Positions 1 through 7,935 are shown, counted from the first letter of the stretch. The stretch: DNA of 41,822 nt from Mesorhizobium sp. (GCA_004017275.1 SAKE01000034.1:1-41822), one strand, 5' to 3'. Numbers and translations: made by a program. The notes: generated by a model from the sequence alone, not told the origin.

Positions 1-130
1 TGATCTCGCCTTCCTGCGGCTTTTCCTTTGCCGTGTCGGGGATGATGATCCCGCCGGCGGTCTTGGATTCGGATTCGACCCGGCGAACGACCACGCGGTC
101 ATGAAGCGGGCGGAACTTCGACTTTGCCAT
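1..130 (-). CDS. groES: Co-chaperonin GroES (N-terminal part, cut by window edge)
   Basis: GroES caps the GroEL folding chamber in the cytoplasm. The reverse strand from the ATG at 130 reads MAKSKFRPLHDRVVVRR, followed by ESESKTAGGIIIPDTAKEKP, which is the standard GroES start (RPLHDRVVVRR and the mobile loop GGIIIPDTA). Only about 43 codons lie in the window and the rest, presumably followed by groEL, is beyond base 1. A strong ribosome site, GAGGAAG, sits just upstream of the ATG. A CIRCE operator lies 63 bases upstream, so HrcA repression is expected. The family call is firm. Confidence 0.97.
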   Translation of the reverse strand, partial: MAKSKFRPLHDRVVVRRVESESKTAGGIIIPDTAKEKPQEGEI

Positions 131-192
131 TTTTTCTTCCTCGATGAGAACGGTGAGAACAGTTCCTCCGTCCGGCGGCGCCGGACATATGG

Positions 193-219
193 TTAGCACT
201 CACCAATGGAGAGTGCTAA
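193..219 (-). promoter_or_regulatory. CIRCE operator (HrcA-binding site) of groES
   Basis: Perfect inverted repeat TTAGCACTC, nine-base spacer, GAGTGCTAA. This is the exact consensus of the CIRCE element bound by the heat-shock repressor HrcA. It lies directly upstream of groES in the expected place. Confidence 0.97.
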
Positions 220-305
220 CGTGGCGCTGAAATAGGCCGCCGATCCGAGAGAGTCAAGGCGCGCGGCGCCGACCGGGAGCGTGAAATTTTTCTCAGGATC
301 GAGGC

Positions 306-932
306 CTACAGAAACAGCCGCAACTGCGTGTGAATGATCGAGCGGTAATCCTCGATGGTCTGGCGGCTTTCCGCTTCGCCCTCGGCGAGCGCCAGGCGCA
401 CCACACCGCCGGCAAGCTGGAAGATCAGCAGAACCATGCGTTCGAACTGTTCGCGCTTCTGAGGCTCGAGCAAGGCGACGACATGGTCGCAGAACATTTT
501 GGCTTGGTGTCGGGTTTCGGCGATGTCGAGGTTCTTCAGTGCCTTGTCGGCCTGGATGGCGTTCTGCAGATCCTGGATGGCCGGATCGCTGGCGACACGG
601 CTGCGATAATCGTCAAGCAGCCGGTCGGCGGCCACGATCACGTCCTTCGCTTCGCGGACATCGGCGACGATCGCTGTCAACCGTGCGCGACTGACCTCTG
701 AAAACCGCTCATAGAGCATCGCCAGGATCGCCGATTTGTTGGGAAAGTAGTGGTAGACGGTGGCGATCGGCCCGCCCGCCAGCATGCCGACCTCCTTCAT
801 GGTGACGGCGTCGATGCCCTTTTCGCCGATCAGCCGCATGGTTGTCGACAGGATCGCGTCGATGCGCTCGCGGCTGCGTTCCTGCTTGGGCCTGCGCCTT
901 GGCTCGGTCGCCATTCTCTTCAATTCCGTCAT
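306..932 (-). CDS. TetR/AcrR-family transcriptional regulator
   Basis: Cytoplasmic repressor of 208 residues, normal for TetR proteins. The N-terminal helix-turn-helix (about residues 20-70) contains RERIDAILSTTMRLIGEKG and ATVYHYFPNKSAILAMLYE, a typical TetR DNA-binding domain. The helical ligand-binding half follows and gives no clue to the ligand. A second Met at residue 7 (MATEPRRR) is an alternative start. It is transcribed away from an MFS exporter gene and a 17-bp palindrome lies in the gap, so it most likely represses the exporter unit and perhaps itself. The family is certain; the target is inferred from position. Confidence 0.9.
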   Translation of the reverse strand: MTELKRMATEPRRRPKQERSRERIDAILSTTMRLIGEKGIDAVTMKEVGMLAGGPIATVYHYFPNKSAILAMLYERFSEVSRARLTAIVADVREAKDVIVAADRLLDDYRSRVASDPAIQDLQNAIQADKALKNLDIAETRHQAKMFCDHVVALLEPQKREQFERMVLLIFQLAGGVVRLALAEGEAESRQTIEDYRSIIHTQLRLFL

Positions 933-1004
933 GCACCGATCTTTCGCACGGGTTTTTCAAATTCCGGTTGACAAGAAATATGATCAAGTATCAGTTTCTG
1001 AAAT

Positions 1005-1021
1005 GCTGACAGGTTGTCAGC
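1005..1021. promoter_or_regulatory. Candidate TetR operator
   Basis: The sequence GCTGACAGGTTGTCAGC is a perfect inverted repeat (7-base arms, 3-base centre) in the divergent gap between the TetR gene and the MFS gene, 37 bases before the MFS start. Its size and position fit a TetR-family operator. A T-run follows, so a hairpin cannot be excluded, but no gene ends here. Confidence 0.6.
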
Positions 1022-1057
1022 TTTTTTGCCGCACGGCAAGGACGTTGGGAGGCGCCT

Positions 1058-2245
1058 TTGGCTTCGACAGATACCGGCCACGCAGGCAGTGGCGACTGGC
1101 TGGTCGGCAATCCCACCGGCTGGCAGCTTGCCTCGGCCCTGTGGATCGGCTCGGTCGGTCTCCTCACCCTCGGGCTGCAGCCCGTGCTGCTCGGGGCTCT
1201 TTACACCGAGGGCCATGTCAGCGGTGACGAACTCGCCCTGGTCGCCACCGCCGAGATGATCGCTATTGCGATCGGTTCGGCTGTCGTGGCGATGTTGCTT
1301 ACGGCGCACAATATGCGCTGGAAAAGTGCCTTCCTTCTGCTGTTATTGGCGCTGGCCAATGTGTGGACTGCCTATGCCGCGAGCGCCGGCATGCTGATCG
1401 CGGCCCGCGCCCTGGCAGGGCTCGCCGAAGGCGGTCTGGTCGCGGTCGCCACCGAATTGATCGCCCGTTCGCGGCGCGCCGAGCGCATCGGCGGCTATTT
1501 CGTCACCATGCAGACGCTGGCGCAATGCGCGCTCGCCCTGTTGCTGGCGCTTTATGCCATTCCAGCCGCCGGGTCTGCGGGCGGCTTCATCGTTCTTGCC
1601 GTGGTCTGCGTCGCGTCGCTGGCGGTCGCCTTTGCCGTACCCGGTGACTATGCCGATCTGCCTAAGGAAGAGAACCTGGCCAATGTGCTGACGGTTCCTT
1701 CACTCACGGCGCTGCTGTCGGTCTTCTGCTACTTCATGTTCTTCGGCGCGGTCTGGGCCTTTCTGGAACCGCTTGGCGCGCAATACGGCATCGATGGGCG
1801 CACCGTCGGGCTGATCGTCTCGGCCAGCCTCGCGGTGCAGGTTCTGGGGGCGATGACGGCGACGGTGTTCGAGGCGCGCATCGATTATCGCCTTGCCATC
1901 GCGGCGATCGGCGCCGTGGCGCTGGTCAGCTCCCTGGTTCTTGCCAGTGGGCCTGGCCTGACGACGTTCTGGGTGGCCGCCCTGGTCATGGGCTTCATCC
2001 TCTTGTTCATCGTGCCCTACCAGATCCGGCTGACGATCACCGCCGACGAAACGCGCACCGCCGTGCTGCTGGTGCCGGCAGCGCAGCTTTTTGGCCTGGC
2101 AGTCGGGCCGATCGCGGCGTCGCTGCTCATCGACGGTAAGGATTTCCGGCCGGTGCCGGAATTCGCCGCCGCCAGCGCCGTTGCCAGCGTGGCGCTGCTC
2201 GGCCTGTTCGTCCTGGTGTCGCGGCGCCGCCGCGCCGTTGCCTGA
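1058..2245 (+). CDS. MFS transporter, probable efflux
   Basis: Inner-membrane protein of 395 residues with about 12 hydrophobic segments, the usual size of a 12-helix major facilitator. Motifs seen include an ARALAGLAEGGLVAVATELI stretch in the first half and a polar central loop (GDYADLPKEENLANV). The start chosen is TTG at 1058, preceded by GGGAGG at the right distance; no good ATG exists nearby. It is divergent from the TetR gene and followed after 12 bases by a flavin oxidase gene, so the three plus-strand genes probably form one unit. Substrate unknown. Confidence 0.85.
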   Translation: MASTDTGHAGSGDWLVGNPTGWQLASALWIGSVGLLTLGLQPVLLGALYTEGHVSGDELALVATAEMIAIAIGSAVVAMLLTAHNMRWKSAFLLLLLALANVWTAYAASAGMLIAARALAGLAEGGLVAVATELIARSRRAERIGGYFVTMQTLAQCALALLLALYAIPAAGSAGGFIVLAVVCVASLAVAFAVPGDYADLPKEENLANVLTVPSLTALLSVFCYFMFFGAVWAFLEPLGAQYGIDGRTVGLIVSASLAVQVLGAMTATVFEARIDYRLAIAAIGAVALVSSLVLASGPGLTTFWVAALVMGFILLFIVPYQIRLTITADETRTAVLLVPAAQLFGLAVGPIAASLLIDGKDFRPVPEFAAASAVASVALLGLFVLVSRRRRAVA

Positions 2246-2257
2246 GCGGGACGCGTC

Positions 2258-3538
2258 ATGTCAAACAGCTGGAGCAACTGGTCGGGCTTTGTAAGCGCCG
2301 AGCCCAAGCTGATCGCCAGCCCCGCCGATGCCGGCGAACTCGGCGACCTCGTGCGCACCGCGCCCGGCCCGGTTCGCGTCGCCGGCGCCGGCCATTCCTT
2401 CACGCCGCTGGTGAAATCCGAGGGCACGATTCTGTCGTTGGAGAGGCTGGAAGGTCTGGTCTCGCATGACGCGCAAAAACATCAGGCGCGGGTGCGGGCA
2501 GGGACCCGGCTCGGCGCGCTGATGCACATCCTGCAAAGCATTGGCCAGGGCCTGCCCAACATGGGCGACATCGACCGCCAGGCGATCGGCGGCGCGCTGG
2601 GCACCGCCACGCACGGCTCGGGACCGATGCTCGGCGCCTATCACACACAGCTGGAGACGGTGCAGATCGTCGACGGACTTGGCAAGCTCCGAGACTTCAA
2701 GCGAGCAGGGGATCAGGACATGATCCATGCCATCGGCGTCGCGCTCGGCGCCTTCGGCGTGCTCAGCGAAGTGACGCTCAACAACATCGCGACCTACCGG
2801 TTGCGCCGCCGCAAATGGGTGCTGCCGATCGCCGACATGCTGCGCGATTTCGAGACGATGATGGCCGCGCATCGCTCGGCCGAATTCTACTACATTCCGT
2901 TTTCCGGCTATGCGCAGTTCATCGCCAGCGACGTTAGCGACGCCGCGCCCACCACGCGGCCGCCGGAAGCGGACGAGGCGGGTTTGAGGACACTGCGCCG
3001 GCTGCGCACCGGGCTTGCCTGGCTGCCATCGCTGCGTCGCCGGCTGATCCTGGGCGCCATCGCCAAATTGCCGGCCGAGGACTATGTGCAGGACTGGCTC
3101 AACGTCTATGCCAGCGACAGGCAGACCAAGTTCAACGAGATGGAATATCATCTGCCGTTCGAGGAGGGGCCGAAGGCGCTGGCCGAGATCATCGAACTGA
3201 CCGAGAAGCGCTTTCCCGAAGTCTATTTCCCGATGGAGGTGCGCACCGTCGCGCCTGACCGTTTCTGGCTTTCGCCCTTCTACAACAGGCTGACCTGCTC
3301 GATCGCCGTCCACCATGACGCGGCGAACGATCCGCTGCCGTTCATGCAGGCGGCCGAGCCTATCTTCCGCAGATATGGCGGCAGGCCGCATTGGGGCAAG
3401 ATGCATAGTCTGAAAGCGGCAGAGCTGAAAAAGCTCTACCCGCGCTGGGACGATGCCATGGCGGTGCGCCGCGACATCGATCCGCAAAACCGCTTCGTCT
3501 CGCCCTACATGGCCGGCCTGTTCGGCATAGAGCAATGA
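2258..3538 (+). CDS. FAD-linked oxidase, D-arabinono-1,4-lactone / gulonolactone oxidase family
   Basis: A 426-residue flavoprotein of the VAO fold. The FAD-binding half has PVRVAGAGHSFTPL (His46 is the residue that carries covalent FAD in gulonolactone oxidases) and AIGGALGTATHGSG. The C-terminal end carries the family motif PHWGK and ends in DPQNRFVSPY. Family members oxidise aldono-lactones or sugar alcohols with oxygen. It starts 12 bases after the MFS gene and its stop overlaps the start of the next gene (ATGA), so the genes are translationally coupled. The precise substrate cannot be read from sequence. Confidence 0.88.
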   Translation: MSNSWSNWSGFVSAEPKLIASPADAGELGDLVRTAPGPVRVAGAGHSFTPLVKSEGTILSLERLEGLVSHDAQKHQARVRAGTRLGALMHILQSIGQGLPNMGDIDRQAIGGALGTATHGSGPMLGAYHTQLETVQIVDGLGKLRDFKRAGDQDMIHAIGVALGAFGVLSEVTLNNIATYRLRRRKWVLPIADMLRDFETMMAAHRSAEFYYIPFSGYAQFIASDVSDAAPTTRPPEADEAGLRTLRRLRTGLAWLPSLRRRLILGAIAKLPAEDYVQDWLNVYASDRQTKFNEMEYHLPFEEGPKALAEIIELTEKRFPEVYFPMEVRTVAPDRFWLSPFYNRLTCSIAVHHDAANDPLPFMQAAEPIFRRYGGRPHWGKMHSLKAAELKKLYPRWDDAMAVRRDIDPQNRFVSPYMAGLFGIEQ

Positions 3539-4680
3539 GCGCCTATTTTTTCACCCTGTCGAATGCGCTGAAGGAAGCCGGCATCTTCCAGCCCTGCCTG
3601 CTGCTCGATCGCGACCGGCTGGACGGCAACATTGCGCTGGTGAAGGAGAGGCTTGATCCCGGTCTCGCCGTGCGGCTGGTCGACAAATCGCTCGCCTGCC
3701 TGCCGCTGCTTGCGCATATCGGCCAGGCGCTCGGAACCAGCAGCTTCATGACCTTCCACCCGCCGATCAGCGAGGCGGTGCTGAAGGCGTTTCCGGGTGC
3801 CGACCTGCTCTACGGCAAGCCGATGCCGATCGGCGCGGCAAGGGCGGCGCTGGCGAAGGCCGACGCCGACTGGTCGCGTGTCTGCTGGCTGATCGACAGC
3901 GAGGAGAGACTGGCGGAGTACGGCGCGCTCGCTGACCAACTCGACATCGTGCTACGCATCGCCTTCGAGATCGATGTCGGGCTGCATCGCGGCGGCTTTG
4001 CTGATCCCGAAGCCCTGTCGAGGGCATTGAATGCGCTCCAGGCCCACAAGCGGCTGCATTGCGAAGGCGTCATGGCCTACGAGGCGCATGCGCCGCTTAT
4101 TCCCGGCCTGTTCGGCGGGCCGACGAAAGCATTGGCAAAGGCGTCGGCGCAGGCCGTGGCGTTCGTCGCTTGTCTCGGTGCGGACCAGCGCCGCATCCTG
4201 AACATCGGCGGCAGCAAGACCGCGCTGCTTCATCATGGCGGCGTCGCCAATGAAGTGTCGATGGGCTCGGCCTTCGTGCTGCCCAGCGATTTCGACACGC
4301 CTGGTCTCGACGGCTTCCAGCCGGCAGCCTTTATCGCCACGCCGATCTTGAAAATGGTCGAGCCGATGCTGCCCGGCCCACCGGCCGTCACTGGCTTGCT
4401 GCAGGCGCTCGGCCGGTTCCCGCGCCAGGGCTGCTACCTCTATGGCGGCAAGTGGATGGCCGAACCGGTCTTTCCAGAAGGCATGAAGACGAACGGTCTG
4501 CTCGGCCTGTCGTCCAACCAGCAATTCATGGGCCTGCCGGCCGATGCGACCGCAAGGCCAGGCGACTATGCGTTCCTGCGCCCGACCCAGAGCGAGGCCG
4601 TGCTGCAGCAGTTCGGATCGATCGCGGTGTTTTCCGGCGGCAGGATCGCCGATCGCTGGCCGGCGCTGCCGATGGCGTGA
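3535..4680 (+). CDS. PLP-dependent fold-III enzyme, alanine racemase / D-threonine aldolase-like (DSD1 type)
   Basis: A 381-residue protein with the N-terminal TIM-barrel of alanine racemase-like enzymes. PLP would bind Lys51 in VRLVDKSLACLPL, and a glycine-rich phosphate loop is seen at RILNIGGSKTALLHH. D-threonine aldolases and D-serine dehydratases of this family carry a metal-binding His and Cys/Asp in the C-terminal domain. Here the matching stretch reads LRPTQSEAVLQQFGSI and has neither, so the reaction may differ. The ATGA overlap ties it to the oxidase gene. Family call good, reaction unknown. Confidence 0.8.
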   Translation: MSAYFFTLSNALKEAGIFQPCLLLDRDRLDGNIALVKERLDPGLAVRLVDKSLACLPLLAHIGQALGTSSFMTFHPPISEAVLKAFPGADLLYGKPMPIGAARAALAKADADWSRVCWLIDSEERLAEYGALADQLDIVLRIAFEIDVGLHRGGFADPEALSRALNALQAHKRLHCEGVMAYEAHAPLIPGLFGGPTKALAKASAQAVAFVACLGADQRRILNIGGSKTALLHHGGVANEVSMGSAFVLPSDFDTPGLDGFQPAAFIATPILKMVEPMLPGPPAVTGLLQALGRFPRQGCYLYGGKWMAEPVFPEGMKTNGLLGLSSNQQFMGLPADATARPGDYAFLRPTQSEAVLQQFGSIAVFSGGRIADRWPALPMA

Positions 4681-4802
4681 TCGACTGTTCAGGCGCGGTT
4701 GGGCATCGGTGCGCGATGAACGGCGATTGCTGCCAGCGGTCGGCAATGCTATGCAACAAAGGTCGAAAAGGACCTTGGAGCGGCAAACGGTAAGTCCGCT
4801 CC

Positions 4803-4819
4803 CTTCCATCGGATGGAAG
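4803..4819. promoter_or_regulatory. Perfect 17-bp palindrome upstream of the ABM gene
   Basis: CTTCCATC-G-GATGGAAG, two perfect 8-base arms around one base, in the 265-base gap 4681-4945 and 127 bases before the ABM monooxygenase start. No T-run follows. It looks more like a protein-binding site than a terminator. Nothing else was recognised in this gap. Confidence 0.4.
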
Positions 4820-4945
4820 CTCCGTTCTCATCCAATATGGGAACCCACGGCAAGCCCAGGGCGTGCTTTACGCCCGGCTTGGCGTTCGGGGTTTTCGCGG
4901 ATCGGCGTTCCTTCGTTTGCCAGGCGCCAACGAAGGAGAAGAAAG

Positions 4946-5260
4946 ATGCCCATCATTCGCGCCAACACTGGCGTCATCACCCAGATCAACGTCTTCACTG
5001 TGCCCGAGGGCGGCCAGCAGGCGTTGATTGAGCTGTTGCGGGAGGCGGCGATGAGTTGCCGTGGCATTCCCGGCTGGATGTCCGCCAGCCTGCACCGAAG
5101 TCTCGATGGCACGCGTGTCGTCAACTATGCGCAGGCGCGGGATCAAGCCGCCATGCGGCACGTCTTCGAGCATCTGCAGGCAAACGGTTTTCTCGAGCGG
5201 AACAAGACCCTTGGGCTAGCCCATCCCGGCCTCTATGAGGTCGCCCTCACCGTGGAATAA
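4946..5260 (+). CDS. Antibiotic biosynthesis monooxygenase (ABM) domain protein
   Basis: A small 104-residue single-domain protein. ABM proteins are dimeric ferredoxin-like folds that act as cofactor-free monooxygenases or haem/quinone-related enzymes. The pattern here, with INVFTVPEGGQQALIELL, GIPGWMSASLHRSLDGTRVVNYAQ and a C-terminal LAHPGLYEVALTVE, matches that fold. The start at 4946 has an AAGGAG ribosome site eight bases upstream; a longer in-frame reading upstream has no support. It converges with a broken AraC-type regulator. Confidence 0.8.
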   Translation: MPIIRANTGVITQINVFTVPEGGQQALIELLREAAMSCRGIPGWMSASLHRSLDGTRVVNYAQARDQAAMRHVFEHLQANGFLERNKTLGLAHPGLYEVALTVE

Positions 5261-5313
5261 CCCCACGGTCGCCGGCTGGGTTTCGGCAAACGGAGCACAG
5301 CCCGTTTCCGAGC

Positions 5314-6146
5314 CTACGCCTTCACCGGTATCCAGATCTCCAGCCCGCCATTGCCGCTGCGCGGATCGAATTCGGGACCATAGCGCTCGAATTCGGGCGC
5401 ATCCGCGATCTCATGGCCGGAGGCCGGCAACCATTTGTTCCAGATCGTGTTGACCGTACGGCGGATGGTCGAGATGTGTGCACGGTGGGCAAAGACCGCA
5501 TATTTCTGCGCCGGCACCCGCACCCGGCTGAATTCCTTGGGCAGATCGGAAAAGTCCGACACTTCGACGCCGGCGATGTAGTCGAAATTGCCGGCATCGT
5601 CGCCGTTGACGCAGACGCCATAGGCGACATCGCGTATCTCGCCCGGAATGTTGCCGATATAGGGGCCGAAACGCTGCCACTGCATCGGAATGGCGGCGCT
5701 GGTTTCGCAGCTGTAGCGTTCGCCGAGACCGGCGATCAGGAACGGCCGGCTGGTCTCGAAACGCGGTGGTTCGAGATTGGTGAGGAAGGACTGGTTCATG
5801 AGGATCGGCTCCACGAGGTCGAGCTTGTCGAGTGTGCCTTGCGCACGCACCAGTTCCGGCGTGGTGCCGAACTGGTCGCGGAAGGCGCGGGTGAATGCCT
5901 CATGCGAGTTGTAGCCGGCGTCGAGGGCGACTGAGAGGATGTCGGGCGCCCCGCCAGCCAGCTTGCGCGCCGCTTCGCTCAGCGGCGCGCGCGCATGTAG
6001 CCCATGACCGAGCGGCCGGTGGCTGCCCCGAAAGCCCGCGTCACGTGAAAACGCGACACGCCGCTGCTTTGCGCGACGTCGTCGAGCGAGATCGCTTCCG
6101 GCAAATGGCTTTCGACGAACCATAGCGCCTTCTCGGTCGGGTTCAT
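5314..6146 (-). pseudogene. AraC-family regulator with GyrI-like effector domain, frameshifted
   Basis: Two reading frames together make one regulator. The first runs from the ATG at 6146 (good GGAG site) and encodes MNPTEKALWFVESHLPEAIS through a helix-turn-helix to GYMRARR, then stops at 5979. The second continues as LSEAARKLAGGAPDILSVAL, the second AraC helix-turn-helix (GYNSHEAFTRAFRDQFG), then a GyrI-like ligand-binding domain to 5314. Inserting a single base at about 5980-5985, inside a GC-rich CGCGCGCGCCGC run, restores one open frame of about 277 codons. A true one-base deletion or an assembly error would both explain this. If intact it would resemble Rob/SoxS-like regulators with an effector domain. 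Confidence 0.8.
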
Positions 6147-6323
6147 GGGGCTCCTTTTCGCATTGGCCGGATCATCTTGGCGCCTTTCCGCAAGGCCAGT
6201 TTGATCGAAATTGCGCATGCTGCGCAATCCGCGCCGATGCCCGCGGCAGTTTGCGCACCGAGATGGCCAGGCGGCCAAGCGCCCCTTGCCACCGACAGGC
6301 CAAATTCGGCAAGGGGCTTTCGC

Positions 6324-6353
6324 TTGACAGCGACCGGCGTCATCTCTTAAACA
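6324..6353 (+). promoter_or_regulatory. Probable sigma-70 promoter of the cobalamin riboswitch transcript
   Basis: A consensus -35 box TTGACA at 6324-6329 is followed after 17-18 bases by TTAAAC / TAAACA. It is about 100 bases upstream of the cobalamin aptamer and on the same strand. Inference from sequence only. Confidence 0.5.
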
Positions 6354-6355
6354 CG

Positions 6356-6371
6356 TTATGTTATTACATAA
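6356..6371. promoter_or_regulatory. AT-rich palindrome at the likely transcription start
   Basis: TTATGTTATTACATAA has perfect 6-base arms and a 4-base centre. It sits just downstream of the probable promoter, where a repressor could block transcription. It recalls Zur/Fur-type boxes (TGTTAT...ATAACA) without being an exact match. Confidence 0.4.
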
Positions 6372-6383
6372 AGAGAGCGCGCA

Positions 6384-6497
6384 ATGTCTGTTTCCCTCAC
6401 GTGGGCCATCACTCCGACCGAGAAATCCGTTGCGAAGCGATTGGTGGAAATCTACGCTGAGGCAATGATGGTCCCCGAGTCGAAAGGCGAGGGGTGA
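6384..6497 (+). CDS. Possible 37-residue leader ORF running into the riboswitch
   Basis: An ATG at 6384 is preceded by an AGAGAG stretch six bases upstream and opens a 37-codon frame beginning MSVSLTWAITPTEKSVAKRL and ending at TGA 6495-6497. The frame passes through the P1 and P2 strands of the cobalamin aptamer. The protein is not recognised. It may be chance or a translated leader; codon third positions are mostly G or C, as in neighbouring genes. Confidence 0.3.
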   Translation: MSVSLTWAITPTEKSVAKRLVEIYAEAMMVPESKGEG

Positions 6498-6647
6498 AAA
6501 GGGAACACGGTGAGGCCTGATCAGGTCGAGACCGTGGCTGCCCCCGCAACTGTAAGCGGCGAGCAAAATCCGTGAATGCCACTGGCCGACAAGGCTGGGA
6601 AGGCAGGATGGCGCAACGACCCGCAAGCCAGGAGACCTGCCATCAGC
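6456..6647 (+). promoter_or_regulatory. Cobalamin (adenosylcobalamin) riboswitch
   Basis: All conserved blocks of the Cbl aptamer are present in order: GGGTGAAAAGGGAACACGGTG, then GGCTGCCCCCGCAACTGTAA, GCCACTGG, AAGGCTGGGAAGGC, and the B12 box AAGCCAGGAGACCTGCC. The closing stem P1 is formed by GCTGAGGCA at 6456-6464 and TGCCATCAGC at 6638-6647. Downstream, TTCCGTC (6720-6726) can pair with GACGGAA (6743-6749) just before the likely start of the first gene, a plausible ribosome-site-hiding hairpin. Cobalamin binding should lower expression of the four genes that follow. Confidence 0.96.
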
Positions 6648-6751
6648 ATGAGTTGACCGGACGGGGTGTGCCGGGAGGAAACGCGAATCCCGGTCTTGTC
6701 GGCCGGTTCGCCAGCTTCCTTCCGTCGCCAGTTTTGGAAAGTGACGGAAAG

Positions 6752-7150
6752 TTGGACGGCTCCATCGATCCTATCCATCGCATCATCGTGTGCACGCTTT
6801 GCCGTGACTTCGTGACCGGCGTCAGGTCTGGCGAAGGCCTTTGCACCGATTTGCGCTCCCGGCTCTCTGCCCATCACGAGCCGGCCGTGGCGCAGGGCTT
6901 CGCGGTCGAAGGCGTGGCCTGCATGGCGGGCTGCGCGCGGCCGTTGACGGTCGCGTTCCAGGCGCAAGGCAAGGCTGCCTATCTCTTCGGCTCCATCGAC
7001 GCACGAGCCGATGTCGGCGACCTCGTGCGCTTCGCCAAACTCTATTCCTCGCTCGCCGATGGCTGGTGCAGTTCCGGTCAGCGTCCGGCGGGCTTGGCCG
7101 GCAAGACGCTGGCTCGCATCCCTGGCAATCCGGCGGGCAGCAGCCGATGA
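6752..7150 (+). CDS. DUF1636 family predicted metal-binding protein
   Basis: A small protein (132 residues from this start) with cysteine motifs CTLCRD near the N-terminus and GVACMAGCARPL in the middle, then AAYLFGSID. This is the DUF1636 pattern, a thioredoxin-like putative metal or Fe-S binding family often found under cobalamin riboswitches. The start is uncertain: the frame stays open back to 6572 inside the aptamer, but those codons are riboswitch RNA. TTG at 6752 has GGAAAG ten bases upstream and lies just after a possible sequestering hairpin. Its stop overlaps the ATPase start (ATGA). Probably helps cobalt or corrinoid handling; role unproven. Confidence 0.8.
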   Translation: MDGSIDPIHRIIVCTLCRDFVTGVRSGEGLCTDLRSRLSAHHEPAVAQGFAVEGVACMAGCARPLTVAFQAQGKAAYLFGSIDARADVGDLVRFAKLYSSLADGWCSSGQRPAGLAGKTLARIPGNPAGSSR

Positions 7151-7935
7151 CGGCACCGCTTCTCGAAGCACATGACCTCTGCGCCATGGCGAATGGCCGG
7201 GATCTGGTCCGGGCGGTCAGCCTGTCGGTGGCCGCTGGCGATCGTCTCGCCATCATTGGTCCCAACGGGGCCGGCAAGACGACACTGCTGCGCATGCTGT
7301 CGGGCATGCTGCGGCCAAGTTCCGGCGAGGTGAAGCTCGGTGGGCGCCGGCTCGACAGGATTTCCACCGCCGAGCGGGCACTGCATATCGCCGTGGTCGG
7401 CCAGACCGACCAGCCCGATCCACGGCTGGCGGTGATCGACTATGTCGAGCTTGGCCGGGTCCCGCATGCCGGACTGAGGCGCAGGAGCGACGAGCGAGAC
7501 ATTGTGCTCGATGCGCTGCGCCGGACCGGCCTGCTGCCGCTGCTTGGCCGCACCATCGGCTCGTTGTCGGGCGGCGAGCGACAGCGCGCCCAATTGGCCC
7601 GCGCCATCGCCCAGAAGCCAAAAATCCTGTTCCTCGACGAGCCGACCAACCATCTCGACCCGCGCGCCCGCGGCGAACTGCTCGAACTCGTGGCCGGCTT
7701 CGAGATGACGGTGATCGCGGTGCTGCACGATCTGGCGCTGGTGGCGCCTTTCGCCACCAGGGTGGCGGTGATGAACCATGCCCGTCTGCAAGCGCTCGCC
7801 ACACCGCGCGAAGCGCTGACGCAACAGCTGATCCGCGAGATTTTCGGCATCGATGTGCTGCGCCTTCGCCATCCGACCGAAGATCGCGAACTGACGGTGT
7901 TCGATGTGCCGAACCGTGCCGCGCCGCCGTCGTGA
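7147..7935 (+). CDS. btuD: ABC transporter ATP-binding protein, BtuD/FecE type
   Basis: A 262-residue cytoplasmic ATPase powering a type II (BtuCD/FecCD) importer. Walker A is GPNGAGKTT (residues 38-46), the signature is LSGGE (140-144), Walker B is LFLDEP (161-166), and the switch His is in VLHDLAL. The start overlaps the previous stop. Family members import cobalamin, haem or iron-siderophores; control by a cobalamin riboswitch makes a corrinoid the likely cargo here. Confidence 0.9.
   Translation: MTAPLLEAHDLCAMANGRDLVRAVSLSVAAGDRLAIIGPNGAGKTTLLRMLSGMLRPSSGEVKLGGRRLDRISTAERALHIAVVGQTDQPDPRLAVIDYVELGRVPHAGLRRRSDERDIVLDALRRTGLLPLLGRTIGSLSGGERQRAQLARAIAQKPKILFLDEPTNHLDPRARGELLELVAGFEMTVIAVLHDLALVAPFATRVAVMNHARLQALATPREALTQQLIREIFGIDVLRLRHPTEDRELTVFDVPNRAAPPS

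Noticed and set aside
2261..3535. 424-codon minus-strand open frame
   Set aside because: Exact shadow of the lactone oxidase gene.
4544..4945. N-terminal extension of the ABM protein
   Set aside because: Overlaps the PLP-enzyme gene in another frame and lacks domain character; ATG 4946 has a proper ribosome site.
6572..6751. Upstream starts (6572, 6608, 6668) for the DUF1636 gene
   Set aside because: The first two lie inside the cobalamin aptamer, and GTG 6668 lacks a convincing ribosome site; the extra residues look non-coding.
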